Source of the DNA: Myxococcales bacterium
GTDB taxonomy: Bacteria > Myxococcota_A > Bradymonadia > Bradymonadales > GCA-2716585
NCBI GenBank assembly: GCA_002716585.1
Contig: PBBL01000012.1
Span: forward strand, 1-49,913
Direction of reading: 5' to 3'
Length of the DNA: 49,913 bases
Shown here: positions 1 through 8,064 of the stretch, one piece after another
Layout of the letters: each line of letters starts with the position of its first letter
Position numbering within the stretch: position 1 is the stretch's first letter
The notes under the pieces: model-generated
What the model was told of the DNA's origin: nothing
What the model saw: the letters and a program-made list of their open reading frames with translations, nothing else
The model's database searches: none
Translations under genes and position numbers: made by a program

Positions 1-437
1 CCGACCAGCTCGGCGCCCTCAACAACCTCGGCAACTGCTACGCCGCCGTCGAGCGCTTCGAGGAGGCGATCGCCACCTTCGAGAAGGTGGCCCACCTCTA
101 CCCGGACCAGCCCGAGGCCTACAACAACATCGGCGCCGTCTACGAGGCCCGGAGCGACCACCGCCACGCCGAGGCGTGCTACCAGGACGCGATCGGCGTG
201 GACGCGAGCCACCCGGCGGCCTACTTCAACCTCGGCTCCATGCTCGCCAACACGAAGCGCTTCACCGAGTCCGTCGCCTATTACGAGCAGTACCTGACCC
301 ACGCCCCCGACGCGCAGGACCGAACCAAGGTGGAGAGCCGCATCCAGAAGATGCGCTCCGAGGCGGGCTTCAGCAACACCGCCAGCCGCGGCGGCGGCGC
401 GCTGCCCGCCTGCCTCAGCGGCTCGGCCACCCACTGA
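1..437 (+). CDS. TPR-repeat protein, 5' end outside window
   Basis: Partial gene. The frame is open from base 3 and ends at the TGA at 435-437, leaving about 144 residues. It contains TPR helices (an ALNNLGNCY-type repeat, then NNIGAVYEA, then AAYFNLGSM). It is almost identical at DNA level to the 3' half of the next gene: base 1 aligns with base 1005, and the match runs to about base 330. The two are therefore a recent tandem duplication. The tail diverges: this copy ends in a Gly/Ala/Ser-rich stretch instead of the other copy's NNLRGQ end. Its role is probably protein-protein scaffolding in the envelope, if its missing N-terminus carries the same lipoprotein signal as the copy. Partners are unknown. 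Confidence 0.85.
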   Translation, partial: DQLGALNNLGNCYAAVERFEEAIATFEKVAHLYPDQPEAYNNIGAVYEARSDHRHAEACYQDAIGVDASHPAAYFNLGSMLANTKRFTESVAYYEQYLTHAPDAQDRTKVESRIQKMRSEAGFSNTASRGGGALPACLSGSATH

Positions 438-492
438 CGCCCACTCCAGGCCGCCCCGCCGCCCCTCGTCCCCCAAGAATGCCCGGACGACG

Positions 493-521
493 TTGAAAAG
501 CTCCCCTCACCTGCGTAGAGT
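493..521 (+). promoter_or_regulatory. candidate sigma-70 promoter for the TPR lipoprotein
   Basis: A TTGAAA box at 493-498 is followed, after exactly 17 bases, by TAGAGT at 516-521. It sits in the 134-bp gap between the two TPR copies and about 50 bases upstream of the ATG at 572. Spacing is ideal and the boxes match the consensus in 5/6 and 4/6 positions. It was found by eye. Confidence 0.5.
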
Positions 522-571
522 GTCGCTGCAAACCTGGAGAGGTTTGACGACTCACGCACAAGGGAGCCCCT

Positions 572-1369
572 ATGTCCCGTGGATTCAACCGCCACACCAC
601 ACCGCGCGTCCTGATCCTGGGGATCGTGATGATCCTCATGGCGCTGACGACGGCTTGCCCCAGGAAGCGCACCCCTGCGGAGAAGGCCGAGTTCGTCAAG
701 ACCCGCTCCGCCAAGTCCTACACCGCTGGGAACACGCTCCTGGAGCAGGGCAAGATCGAGGAGGCGATCCGGACCTACGACGCCGCCATCAAGCTCAACC
801 CGGACAACCGCGAGGCCTACGAGAACCGGGGCATCGCGTGGATGAAGGAGAAGGACTTCTACAAGGCGCTCAAGGACTTCGAGGCGGCGCTGGAGCTGGG
901 CGAGGAGAACGCGCGGCTGTATTACAACCTGGGCAACATCTACGCCCGCACCGCCAGGATGCAGCCCGCCATCAAGGCCTACACCCGCTCCCTTGAGCTG
1001 GAGCCCGACCAGCTCGGCGCCCTCAACAACCTCGGCAACTGCTACGCCGCCGTCGAGCGCTTCGAGGAGGCGATCGCCACCTTTGAGAAGATGATCCGCC
1101 TCTACCCGGACCGCCCCGAGGCCTACAACAACGTTGGCGCCGTCTACGAGGCCCGGAGCGACTTCAAGAAGGCGGAGGAGTACTACCGCCGCGCGATCAG
1201 CGTGGACGCGAACCACCCGGCGGCCTACTTCAACCTCGGCTCCATGTTCGCCAACGCCAAGCGCAAGGAGGAGGCGGCCTCGTTCTACGAGCAGTACCTT
1301 GAGCGCGCCCCCGACGCCCCCGACGCGGTGAAGGTCCGCAGCCGGATCAACAACCTTCGGGGCCAGTAG
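572..1369 (+). CDS. TPR-repeat putative lipoprotein
   Basis: A 265-residue protein. Residues about 12-28 are hydrophobic and end in LTTAC, so Cys29 is a possible lipidation site, though the Leu sits at -4 rather than the usual -3. The mature part is a run of about six 34-residue TPR units (NTLLEQGKIEEAI, ENRGIAWMKEKDF, YYNLGNIYARTAR, LNNLGNCYAAVER, YNNVGAVYEARSD, YFNLGSMFANAKR). TPR lipoproteins act as scaffolds for envelope complexes; no specific partner can be read from the sequence. It is a tandem near-copy of the gene at 1-437. A good promoter precedes it, so it is probably transcribed on its own. Confidence 0.85.
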   Translation: MSRGFNRHTTPRVLILGIVMILMALTTACPRKRTPAEKAEFVKTRSAKSYTAGNTLLEQGKIEEAIRTYDAAIKLNPDNREAYENRGIAWMKEKDFYKALKDFEAALELGEENARLYYNLGNIYARTARMQPAIKAYTRSLELEPDQLGALNNLGNCYAAVERFEEAIATFEKMIRLYPDRPEAYNNVGAVYEARSDFKKAEEYYRRAISVDANHPAAYFNLGSMFANAKRKEEAASFYEQYLERAPDAPDAVKVRSRINNLRGQ

Positions 1370-1476
1370 GCCCGGATCCGGCCCGCAGGTTGAACACCAC
1401 CCCCGAGGGTGTGCTAAGAGTGTGTCGCGGACCGCATGCAGGGAGCGCATGTGGCGCGTCTCCAGGAGGTAGGTCG

Positions 1477-2133
1477 ATGTCTCTGTTCGTCACGCTCGCA
1501 GGCAACATCGGGGTGGGGAAGACCACCGCAGCGCGGCTGATCGCCGAAGCGTTCGACCTCCGGACGCTTCAGGAGCCCGTGGTCGACAACCGCTTCCTGG
1601 CCGCCTACTACAACGACATGACGCGCTGGTCGTTCACGCTGCAGATGGAGTTCCTGCTGCGGCGCATCGAGCACCACCGACAGGTTGAGCTGGGGGAGAA
1701 CAGCTTCATCCAGGACCGCAGCCTGCTGGAGGATCCGGAGATCTTCGCGAAGTACCTGCACGGGCTCGGTCACATGACCGACTCGGAGCTGGACCTCTAC
1801 TTCGACTTCTGCCGGATGCTGATCCCGACCATCCGCCAGCCCGATCGGGCCATCCTGCTGACCTGCCAGGACGTCAACGTGCTGCTCAAGCGCATCTCGA
1901 CGCGAGGGCGCCAGGCGGAGAGCCGGATCGGGGCCAGCTTCCTTCGGGGGCTGGGCGCCTATTACTCGACCTTTGGAGAGGTGTGCCAGCGCAAGTACGG
2001 CATCCCGACGCTGATCATCGACGTCGCAGAGCTTGACATCCGCACCCCCAATGGCCAGAGCCAGTTCCTGGAGCGGGTCGAGCCATTCTTGTTCGACGAC
2101 CCGCATCGGTATGGTTCGGGGCGCCTCTTCTAA
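1477..2133 (+). CDS. deoxynucleoside kinase
   Basis: A 218-residue P-loop kinase of the deoxyadenosine/deoxyguanosine kinase family, which phosphorylates deoxynucleosides for dNTP salvage. Walker A is GNIGVGKTT at residues 9-17. A QDRSLLED segment matches the family's (E/D)RS substrate-binding motif, and a lid-like RISTRGRQAE segment follows. An upstream in-frame ATG/GTG reading exists, but the start at 1477 is preferred because AGGAGGT lies 7-8 bases before it and the protein then begins right at the family's usual N-terminus. Length fits the family (about 200-220). A TTGAAC / TAAGAG pair at 1390-1420 could be its promoter, though the 19-base spacing is long. Substrate specificity cannot be assigned. 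Confidence 0.85.
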   Translation: MSLFVTLAGNIGVGKTTAARLIAEAFDLRTLQEPVVDNRFLAAYYNDMTRWSFTLQMEFLLRRIEHHRQVELGENSFIQDRSLLEDPEIFAKYLHGLGHMTDSELDLYFDFCRMLIPTIRQPDRAILLTCQDVNVLLKRISTRGRQAESRIGASFLRGLGAYYSTFGEVCQRKYGIPTLIIDVAELDIRTPNGQSQFLERVEPFLFDDPHRYGSGRLF

Positions 2134-2199
2134 GACCATCTGGATCCTCCGGCGCACACCACCAGGATCCTGATTCAGCCACACAATTGAGAGGGAGAT

Positions 2200-3219
2200 A
2201 TGTCCGAAGCCAGCCCGAGCAAGGGCGAGGGCGTCAAGCGCTCGCTGTCGGGGATCAAGTCCACGGGGGCGCCCCACCTGGGGAACTACCTGGGGATGAT
2301 CCGCCCCGCCATCGATCTTCAGGAGCAGTACGAGGCGTACTACTTCGTCGCTGACTACCACGCCCTCACCACGGTCCACGACGCCGCGAAGATGCGGCAG
2401 TCCACCTACGACGTCACGAGCACCTTCCTGGCGTTCGGGCTCGACCCGGAGCGGGCGGCGTTCTTTCGCCAGAGCGACGTCCCGGAGGTGACCGAGCTGG
2501 CCTGGATGTTGAGCTGCATGACCTCGATGGGGCTGCTGGAGCGCGCCCACGCCTACAAGGCGGCCAAGGACCGCGGCGAGGGCGGTTCGGTCAACCATGG
2601 CCTGTTCGCGTACCCGGTGCTGATGGCGGCGGACATCCTGATCTACGACTCGCACATCGTCCCGGTGGGCAAGGACCAGATCCAGCACATCGAGATGACC
2701 CGGGACATGGCGCAGCGCTTCAACCACATCTTTGGCGAGACCTTCGTCATCCCCGAGGCCTCGGTCCGCGAGGAGGTGATGGTGATCCCCGGCCTGGATG
2801 GGCGCAAGATGTCCAAGTCGTACGACAACACCATCACGCCGCTCGTGAGCAAGAAGAAGCTCAAGAAGCAGCTGATGCAGATCGTCACCGACTCCACCCC
2901 GCTGGAGGATCCCAAGGATCCGGACACCTGCAACGTGTTCTCGCTCTACAAGCTGTTCTCCACCGAGGAGGAGCAGGCCGAGATGGCCGAGCGCTACCGA
3001 GCCGGGGGGTACGGCTACGGGCACGCCAAGCTGGCGCTGTTCGAGAAGGTCAACGAGCACGTCGAGCCCTTCCGCGAGCGCTACATGGAGATCAGCGGCG
3101 ACCACGACTACCTGGAGGAGGTCCTGCGAGAGGGCGCGCGCAAGGCGCGGGCCAAAGCGCGCGAGGTCCTCGGGCGCGCCCGCGAGGCGTGCGGCTTCCA
3201 CCCCTCACCGGTGGTGTGA
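2200..3219 (+). CDS. trpS: tryptophan--tRNA ligase
   Basis: A 339-residue class Ic aminoacyl-tRNA synthetase that charges tRNA-Trp with tryptophan in the cytoplasm. The HIGH-type signature appears as TGAPHLGNYLG (residues 22-32) and the second ATP-binding signature as KMSKS at 203-207. The segment VGKDQIQHIEMTRDMAQRFN is the family's conserved ribose/ATP-binding region. Length matches bacterial TrpS. GAGAGGGAG lies just before the ATG. aroC starts 5 bases after its stop, so the two are probably co-transcribed. All key motifs are intact. Confidence 0.97.
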   Translation: MSEASPSKGEGVKRSLSGIKSTGAPHLGNYLGMIRPAIDLQEQYEAYYFVADYHALTTVHDAAKMRQSTYDVTSTFLAFGLDPERAAFFRQSDVPEVTELAWMLSCMTSMGLLERAHAYKAAKDRGEGGSVNHGLFAYPVLMAADILIYDSHIVPVGKDQIQHIEMTRDMAQRFNHIFGETFVIPEASVREEVMVIPGLDGRKMSKSYDNTITPLVSKKKLKKQLMQIVTDSTPLEDPKDPDTCNVFSLYKLFSTEEEQAEMAERYRAGGYGYGHAKLALFEKVNEHVEPFRERYMEISGDHDYLEEVLREGARKARAKAREVLGRAREACGFHPSPVV

Positions 3220-3224
3220 CGACC

Positions 3225-4307
3225 ATGTCATCGACCATGGGACGGCTGTTTCGGGTGACGACCTGGGGCGAATCGCACGGGAAGGGGCTGGGGTGCACCA
3301 TCGACGGCTGCCCGCCCGGGGTGCGCCTGGATCTGGAGCGGATCCAGGCACAACTGACACGCCGCCGCCCGGGTCAATCCAAGCTGGTCACCCCTCGTCA
3401 GGAGCCAGACCGCCTGGAGATCCTGTCAGGCGTTTTTGAGGGGCGCACGACCGGCACCCCGATCCAGGTGGTCATCTGGAACAAGGACGCGGACTCCAGC
3501 AAGTACGAGCGTTGGAAGGACACCTACCGGCCCAGCCACGCCGATTACACCTACGACGCCAAGTACGGGCTGCGCGACTGGCGCGGCGGTGGCCGCGCGT
3601 CGGCGCGGGAGACCGCCGCGCGGGTCGCCGCGGGCGCGATCGCCGAGCAGCTCCTGGAGGAGCGCTATGGGGTCGAGATCGTGGGCTGGGTCGAGCAGGT
3701 CGCCCACCTGAGCGCCGAGGTCGACCGCGACGCGATCACGCGCGACCTCGTGGACGCCCACCCCACGCGCTGCCCGGACCTGGCGGTCGCCGAGGCGATG
3801 GCCGAGCTGATCCAGGAGACGCGCGTCGCCCGAGACTCGCTCGGTGGGGTGGTCGGGTGCGTCGCGCGCGGCGTCCCCGCAGGCTGGGGAGAGCCGGTCT
3901 TCGACAAGGCCGAGGCGCTGCTGGCCTGGGCGATGATGAGCCTGCCCGCCTCCAAGGGGGTTGAGGTCGGCTCGGGGTTCTCCGGGGCGCTCATGCGCGG
4001 CAGCGAGCACAACGACCTGTTCACCACGGACGACGACGGACGCATCGTCACCACGACCAATTACTCCGGCGGCATCCAGGGCGGGATCACCAACGGCATG
4101 CCCATCACGATGCGCGTCGCCTTCAAGCCGGTCGCGACCCTGGCCCGCGCGCAGGCCACCGTGACCGCGTCGAGCGACCCGGCCGAGATCCTCATGAAGG
4201 GTCGTCACGACCCCTGCGTCCTCCCCCGCGCCGTCCCGCTGGTGGAGACCATGGCCGCGTTGGTCCTGATCGACCTGGCGCTGCTCCAGGAGGCGCGCCG
4301 CCCTTGA
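3225..4307 (+). CDS. aroC: chorismate synthase
   Basis: A 360-residue enzyme making chorismate from EPSP, the last step of the shikimate pathway (FMN-dependent). The N-terminal signature GRLFRVTTWGESHGKGLG is present, followed by RRPGQS and the conserved RASARETAARVAAGA region; GGIQGGITNGMPI and the RHDPCVLPRAVPLVE C-terminal signature are intact. The ATG at 3225 is chosen because it gives the family's short N-terminus; an upstream ATG at 3189 would overlap trpS by 31 bases. It lies directly behind trpS, an aromatic amino-acid context. Confidence 0.96.
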   Translation: MSSTMGRLFRVTTWGESHGKGLGCTIDGCPPGVRLDLERIQAQLTRRRPGQSKLVTPRQEPDRLEILSGVFEGRTTGTPIQVVIWNKDADSSKYERWKDTYRPSHADYTYDAKYGLRDWRGGGRASARETAARVAAGAIAEQLLEERYGVEIVGWVEQVAHLSAEVDRDAITRDLVDAHPTRCPDLAVAEAMAELIQETRVARDSLGGVVGCVARGVPAGWGEPVFDKAEALLAWAMMSLPASKGVEVGSGFSGALMRGSEHNDLFTTDDDGRIVTTTNYSGGIQGGITNGMPITMRVAFKPVATLARAQATVTASSDPAEILMKGRHDPCVLPRAVPLVETMAALVLIDLALLQEARRP

Positions 4308-4322
4308 ATGACGGAGGACACG

Positions 4323-5108
4323 ATGAGCGATCTACCTGCGCACGTGCTTGAGAACCGACGCTACTGGGATCAGGTGGCCGACCAGTGGGTCGCCTCGGGC
4401 GAGCGCGACTGGCGGCAGGAGACGCCGGTCTGGGGGATCTGGCGAGTCAGCGAGGCGCGCTACTCGCTGCTCCCCGAGGACATGAGCGGGCTCGACGCCA
4501 TCGAGCTGGGCTGCGGCACGGGCTACGTCTCAAGCTGGATGGCCCGGCGCGGCGCCCAGGTCGTGGGGATCGACAACTCCGCGCGGCAGTTGGAGACCGC
4601 CCAGCGACTCGCCGACGAGCACGGCGTCGCGCTGACCCTGATTCACGGCAACGCCGAGGCCGTCCCTCGCCCGGACGCCTCCTTCGACTTCGCCATCAGC
4701 GAGTACGGCGCCGCGATCTGGTGCGACCCCCGCGTCTGGATCCCGGAGGCGTACCGCCTCCTCCGACCCGGCGGCCAGCTCGTCTTCCTCGGCAACTCGC
4801 CGCTGTCGCTCGTCTGCACCCCGATGGACGGCTCCACCCTCGTGGAGCACCTGGTGCGCGATTACTTCGCGATCGACCGCATCGACTGGTCGGAGCTGGG
4901 CGACGACGAGGGGGGCGTGGAGTTCAACCTGCCGCTCTCGGGCTGGTTCAAGCTCTTTCGCGAGGTCGGGTTCCTCGTCGAGGACTACCTGGAGATCCAG
5001 CCTCCCCCCAACGTCTCGGATGAGCGGTTCTACGTCACCGCCGCCTGGGCTCGCCGCTACCCCGCCGAGCAGGTCTGGAAGCTCCGCAAGCCGCCGCTGC
5101 CCTCCTGA
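4323..5108 (+). CDS. class I SAM-dependent methyltransferase
   Basis: A 261-residue Rossmann-fold methyltransferase of the UbiE/methyltransf_11 type. Motif I is AIELGCGTGYVSSW, followed by the acidic loop VVGIDNS and a motif II-like FDFAISEYG; RLLRPGGQLVFLG is the post-III strand. It should transfer a methyl group from SAM, but the acceptor is unknown. The ATG at 4323 has GGAGG six bases upstream. The alternative ATG at 4308 abuts the aroC stop and lacks its own ribosome-binding site. It probably belongs to the trpS-aroC transcript. Confidence 0.85.
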   Translation: MSDLPAHVLENRRYWDQVADQWVASGERDWRQETPVWGIWRVSEARYSLLPEDMSGLDAIELGCGTGYVSSWMARRGAQVVGIDNSARQLETAQRLADEHGVALTLIHGNAEAVPRPDASFDFAISEYGAAIWCDPRVWIPEAYRLLRPGGQLVFLGNSPLSLVCTPMDGSTLVEHLVRDYFAIDRIDWSELGDDEGGVEFNLPLSGWFKLFREVGFLVEDYLEIQPPPNVSDERFYVTAAWARRYPAEQVWKLRKPPLPS

Positions 5109-5248
5109 TCCCCACCTGACATCAGCCCTCTCGACCCCCCTCCAGGGCTGGCTCGATACTTGCTTTGATTTTGTGCTCAAGAGGCCCGCTGAAGCGCAAG
5201 GCAGCGGGTCAGGAGTGAGTTCCACGAGCGACGACGGAGGGAGAAGAG

Positions 5249-7924
5249 ATGAGCACAAAGCGCGTCTACCTGTTCACGGAAGGCAACGCGTCCATGAAGG
5301 ACCTGTTGGGTGGCAAGGGGGCGAACCTGGCCGAGATGACCCGAATGGGGTTGCCGGTCCCGCCGGGGTTCACGATCACGACGGAGGCATGCAACGCCTA
5401 CCAGGCTACGGGGCGCCTGCCCGAGGGGTTGATGGACGAGGTCCGCGCCGGGGTCGCGGCGCTGGAGGCGGACCTGGGGCGGCGGCTCAACGACCCGGAG
5501 CGGCCGCTGCTGCTGTCGGTGCGCTCCGGGGCGAAGTTCTCCATGCCGGGGATGATGGACACCATCCTGAACCTCGGGCTCAACCGCAAGACGCTGCTCG
5601 GGATGGCGATGGAGACGGACAACCCGCGGTTCGTCTACGACGCCAACCGGCGGTTCCTCATGATGTTCGGGGACGTCGTGCTGGGCATCCCCCGAGCGAA
5701 GTTCGAGGCGATCTTCGACGCCCACAAGGAGCGCCAGGGGGTGACGCTGGACACCCAGCTCAGCTCCGAGGACCTGCAGACGATCTGCCGGGAGTACTTG
5801 ACGCTCGTGCTCAAGGAGAGCGGCGAGGGGTTCCCTGGCAACCCGTGGACGCAGCTGGAGATGGCGATCGAGGCGGTGTTCAAGAGTTGGAACAACGAGC
5901 GCGCCCGGGTCTACCGTCGCCGGGAGCGGATCCCCGATGACCTGGGGACCGCGGTGAACGTCCAGGCCATGGTGTTCGGGAACCTGGACGACACGTGCGG
6001 CACGGGGGTCGCGTTCACCCGGGATCCCTCCTCCGGGGAGCGGGCGCTGTACGGCGAGTATCTGATGAACGCCCAGGGCGAGGACGTGGTGGCCGGGGTG
6101 CGCACGCCCCACCCGATCCGCGACCTTCAGGCCCAGGACGCGGCGCTCTACGCGCAGTTCGAGGGGATGGCCAAGACGCTGGAGGAGCACTTCCGGGACA
6201 TGATGGACCTGGAGTTCACCATTGAGCGCGGGCGGCTGTTCATGCTCCAGTGCCGGGTGGGCAAGCGCACCGGCCAGGCCGCGGTGCGCATGGCGGTCGA
6301 GATGGTCGAGGAGGAGCTGATCCCCCAGGAGGAGGCGATCCGGCGCGTGACCGGCGAGCACCTCGATCAGCTGCTGCACCCCCGCATCGACCCTGCGGCG
6401 GCGTCTCGCCTGGAGCCGGTGGCGACCGGGATCCCGGCGTCGCCCGGGGCCGCGGTGGGGCGCATCGTGTTGGACGCCAGCACGGCTGAGGAGTGGGCGC
6501 GCCTGGATGAGCCGGTCTTGCTGGTGCGCGACGAGACCAACCCGGACGACGTCCACGGGATGCTGGTCGCCCAGGGCGTGCTGACGGCGCGCGGCGGCAA
6601 GACGTCCCACGCCGCCGTGGTCGCGCGCGGGTTCGGGATCCCCTGCGTCGCGGGGTGCGACGCGCTGCGGATCGACATGCAGGCCAGGACGGTGGCCGTC
6701 CGCGGCCAGCGCCTCAAGGAGGGCGACTGGCTGACGCTGGATGGGACCGAGGGGCACGTCTACACAGAACAGCTCAAGCTGATCCCGCCGGAGGTGAGCG
6801 GCCACTTCGGGACGCTGATGGGGTGGTGCGACGAGACGCGGCGGCTCGCCATCCGGGCCAACGCCGACAACGGCCACGACGCCGCGCTCGCGCGCCGCTT
6901 CGGGGCTGAGGGGATCGGCCTGTGCCGCACTGAGCACATGTTCTTCGAGGAGGATCGGCTGCCGATCATGCGGCAGATGCTGCTGACCGACAACCAGGTC
7001 ACCCGCGACGCGGCGCTCTCCAAGCTGCAGTCGGTGCAGCAGGCCGACTTCGAGGCGCTCTTTGAAGCGATGGAGGGGCTGCCGGTGACGATCCGACTGC
7101 TGGACCCGCCGCTGCACGAGTTCCTGCCCAACCACGAGGAGCTGGTGCGCCAGGTGACCGAGCTGCGGCTCGCCACCAACGTCCTCGGCGGCCCGTCGTT
7201 GGGAGAGGTGCTGGAGGAGAAGGAGAAGCTCCTGCGGGTGGTCGACGACATGAAGGAGTCCAACCCGATGATGGGGCTCCGCGGCGTGCGGCTGTCGCTG
7301 GTCTTTCCGGGGATCATCGCCATGCAGACCCGGGCGATCATGCGCGCGGCCTGCAAGCTGCGCAAGCGGGGCCACGACGTGCAGCCGGAGATCATGATCC
7401 CGCTCGTCGGCCACGTGCGCGAGCTGGAGCGGGCGCGCGCCACGGTCGAGCGCTGCGTCGAGGAGGTGCAGGCGTACTTCGAGGTGGAGGTGCCGGTTCG
7501 CGTCGGGACCATGATCGAGATCCCCCGCGCCGCGCTCACCGCGGGTGAGATCGCCGAGGCGGCCGAGTTCTTCAGCTTCGGGACGAACGACCTCACGCAG
7601 ATGACCTTCGGCTTCAGCCGCGACGACGCCGAGGCGCACTTCCTGCGGCAGTACCTCGAAGACAAGGTGTTGCAGGACAACCCCTTCGAGACGATCGACC
7701 AACACGGCGTCGGCCGCCTGATGAAGATCGCCGTCGAGGAGGGTCGCGCGGCGCGCCCCGGCCTCAAGTGCGGGATCTGCGGCGAGCACGGCGGCGAGCC
7801 GCGCTCGATCGCCTTCTGCCATGGGCTTGGGCTCGACTACGTGTCCTGCTCGCCCTACCGCGTCCCGGTGGCGCGGCTCGCCGCGGCGCAGGCGGCGCTC
7901 GCCGACGCGCCGAGCGAGGGGTAG
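5249..7924 (+). CDS. ppdK: pyruvate, phosphate dikinase
   Basis: An 891-residue full-length PPDK that interconverts pyruvate + ATP + Pi and PEP + AMP + PPi. The N-terminal ATP-binding domain starts with GGKGANLAEMTR. The central swivelling domain carries GGKTSHAAVVARG with phospho-acceptor His454, matching the family position of about 455. The C-terminal PEP/pyruvate barrel has GFSRDDAEAHF and the KCGICGEHGG catalytic loop. No residues appear to be missing. GGAGGGAGAAG precedes the ATG. A strong hairpin lies directly downstream. In anaerobes and facultative organisms PPDK commonly works in PPi-linked glycolysis or gluconeogenesis; which direction applies here is unknown. Confidence 0.97.
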   Translation: MSTKRVYLFTEGNASMKDLLGGKGANLAEMTRMGLPVPPGFTITTEACNAYQATGRLPEGLMDEVRAGVAALEADLGRRLNDPERPLLLSVRSGAKFSMPGMMDTILNLGLNRKTLLGMAMETDNPRFVYDANRRFLMMFGDVVLGIPRAKFEAIFDAHKERQGVTLDTQLSSEDLQTICREYLTLVLKESGEGFPGNPWTQLEMAIEAVFKSWNNERARVYRRRERIPDDLGTAVNVQAMVFGNLDDTCGTGVAFTRDPSSGERALYGEYLMNAQGEDVVAGVRTPHPIRDLQAQDAALYAQFEGMAKTLEEHFRDMMDLEFTIERGRLFMLQCRVGKRTGQAAVRMAVEMVEEELIPQEEAIRRVTGEHLDQLLHPRIDPAAASRLEPVATGIPASPGAAVGRIVLDASTAEEWARLDEPVLLVRDETNPDDVHGMLVAQGVLTARGGKTSHAAVVARGFGIPCVAGCDALRIDMQARTVAVRGQRLKEGDWLTLDGTEGHVYTEQLKLIPPEVSGHFGTLMGWCDETRRLAIRANADNGHDAALARRFGAEGIGLCRTEHMFFEEDRLPIMRQMLLTDNQVTRDAALSKLQSVQQADFEALFEAMEGLPVTIRLLDPPLHEFLPNHEELVRQVTELRLATNVLGGPSLGEVLEEKEKLLRVVDDMKESNPMMGLRGVRLSLVFPGIIAMQTRAIMRAACKLRKRGHDVQPEIMIPLVGHVRELERARATVERCVEEVQAYFEVEVPVRVGTMIEIPRAALTAGEIAEAAEFFSFGTNDLTQMTFGFSRDDAEAHFLRQYLEDKVLQDNPFETIDQHGVGRLMKIAVEEGRAARPGLKCGICGEHGGEPRSIAFCHGLGLDYVSCSPYRVPVARLAAAQAALADAPSEG

Positions 7925-7962
7925 CGCCTCCCACGCGGCGGCCCGCGACGGGCCGCCTGAAA

Positions 7963-8004
7963 CGCGAGAGGCCCCCCGGGTTCACCACCCGGGGGCCTCT
8001 CGCG
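7963..8004. terminator. bidirectional terminator-like hairpin
   Basis: A long GC-rich inverted repeat: CGCGAGAGGCCCCCCGGG at 7963-7980 pairs with CCCGGGGGCCTCTCGCG at 7988-8004 around the 7-base loop TTCACCA, with one extra C as a bulge. It lies between the convergent ppdK and decaheme cytochrome genes, so it probably stops transcription from both sides. There is no clear T-tract. Confidence 0.8.
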
Positions 8005-8064
8005 CTCTGAGCGCCCGGCTCGCCTCGTTGGACGAGCAGGACGCTCCGACTCACACATATGGCA

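Noticed and set aside
2141..2180. GGATCCT...AGGATCC inverted repeat after the deoxynucleoside kinase gene
   Set aside because: Only 7 bp with a 15-base loop and no T-tract. It could be a chance pairing of two GGATCC words and is too weak for a terminator.
5177..7822. An 881-codon open frame antisense to ppdK
   Set aside because: It mirrors a complete, motif-perfect PPDK. High-GC coding DNA gives long antisense frames, and the translation is Leu/Arg/His-rich without family features.
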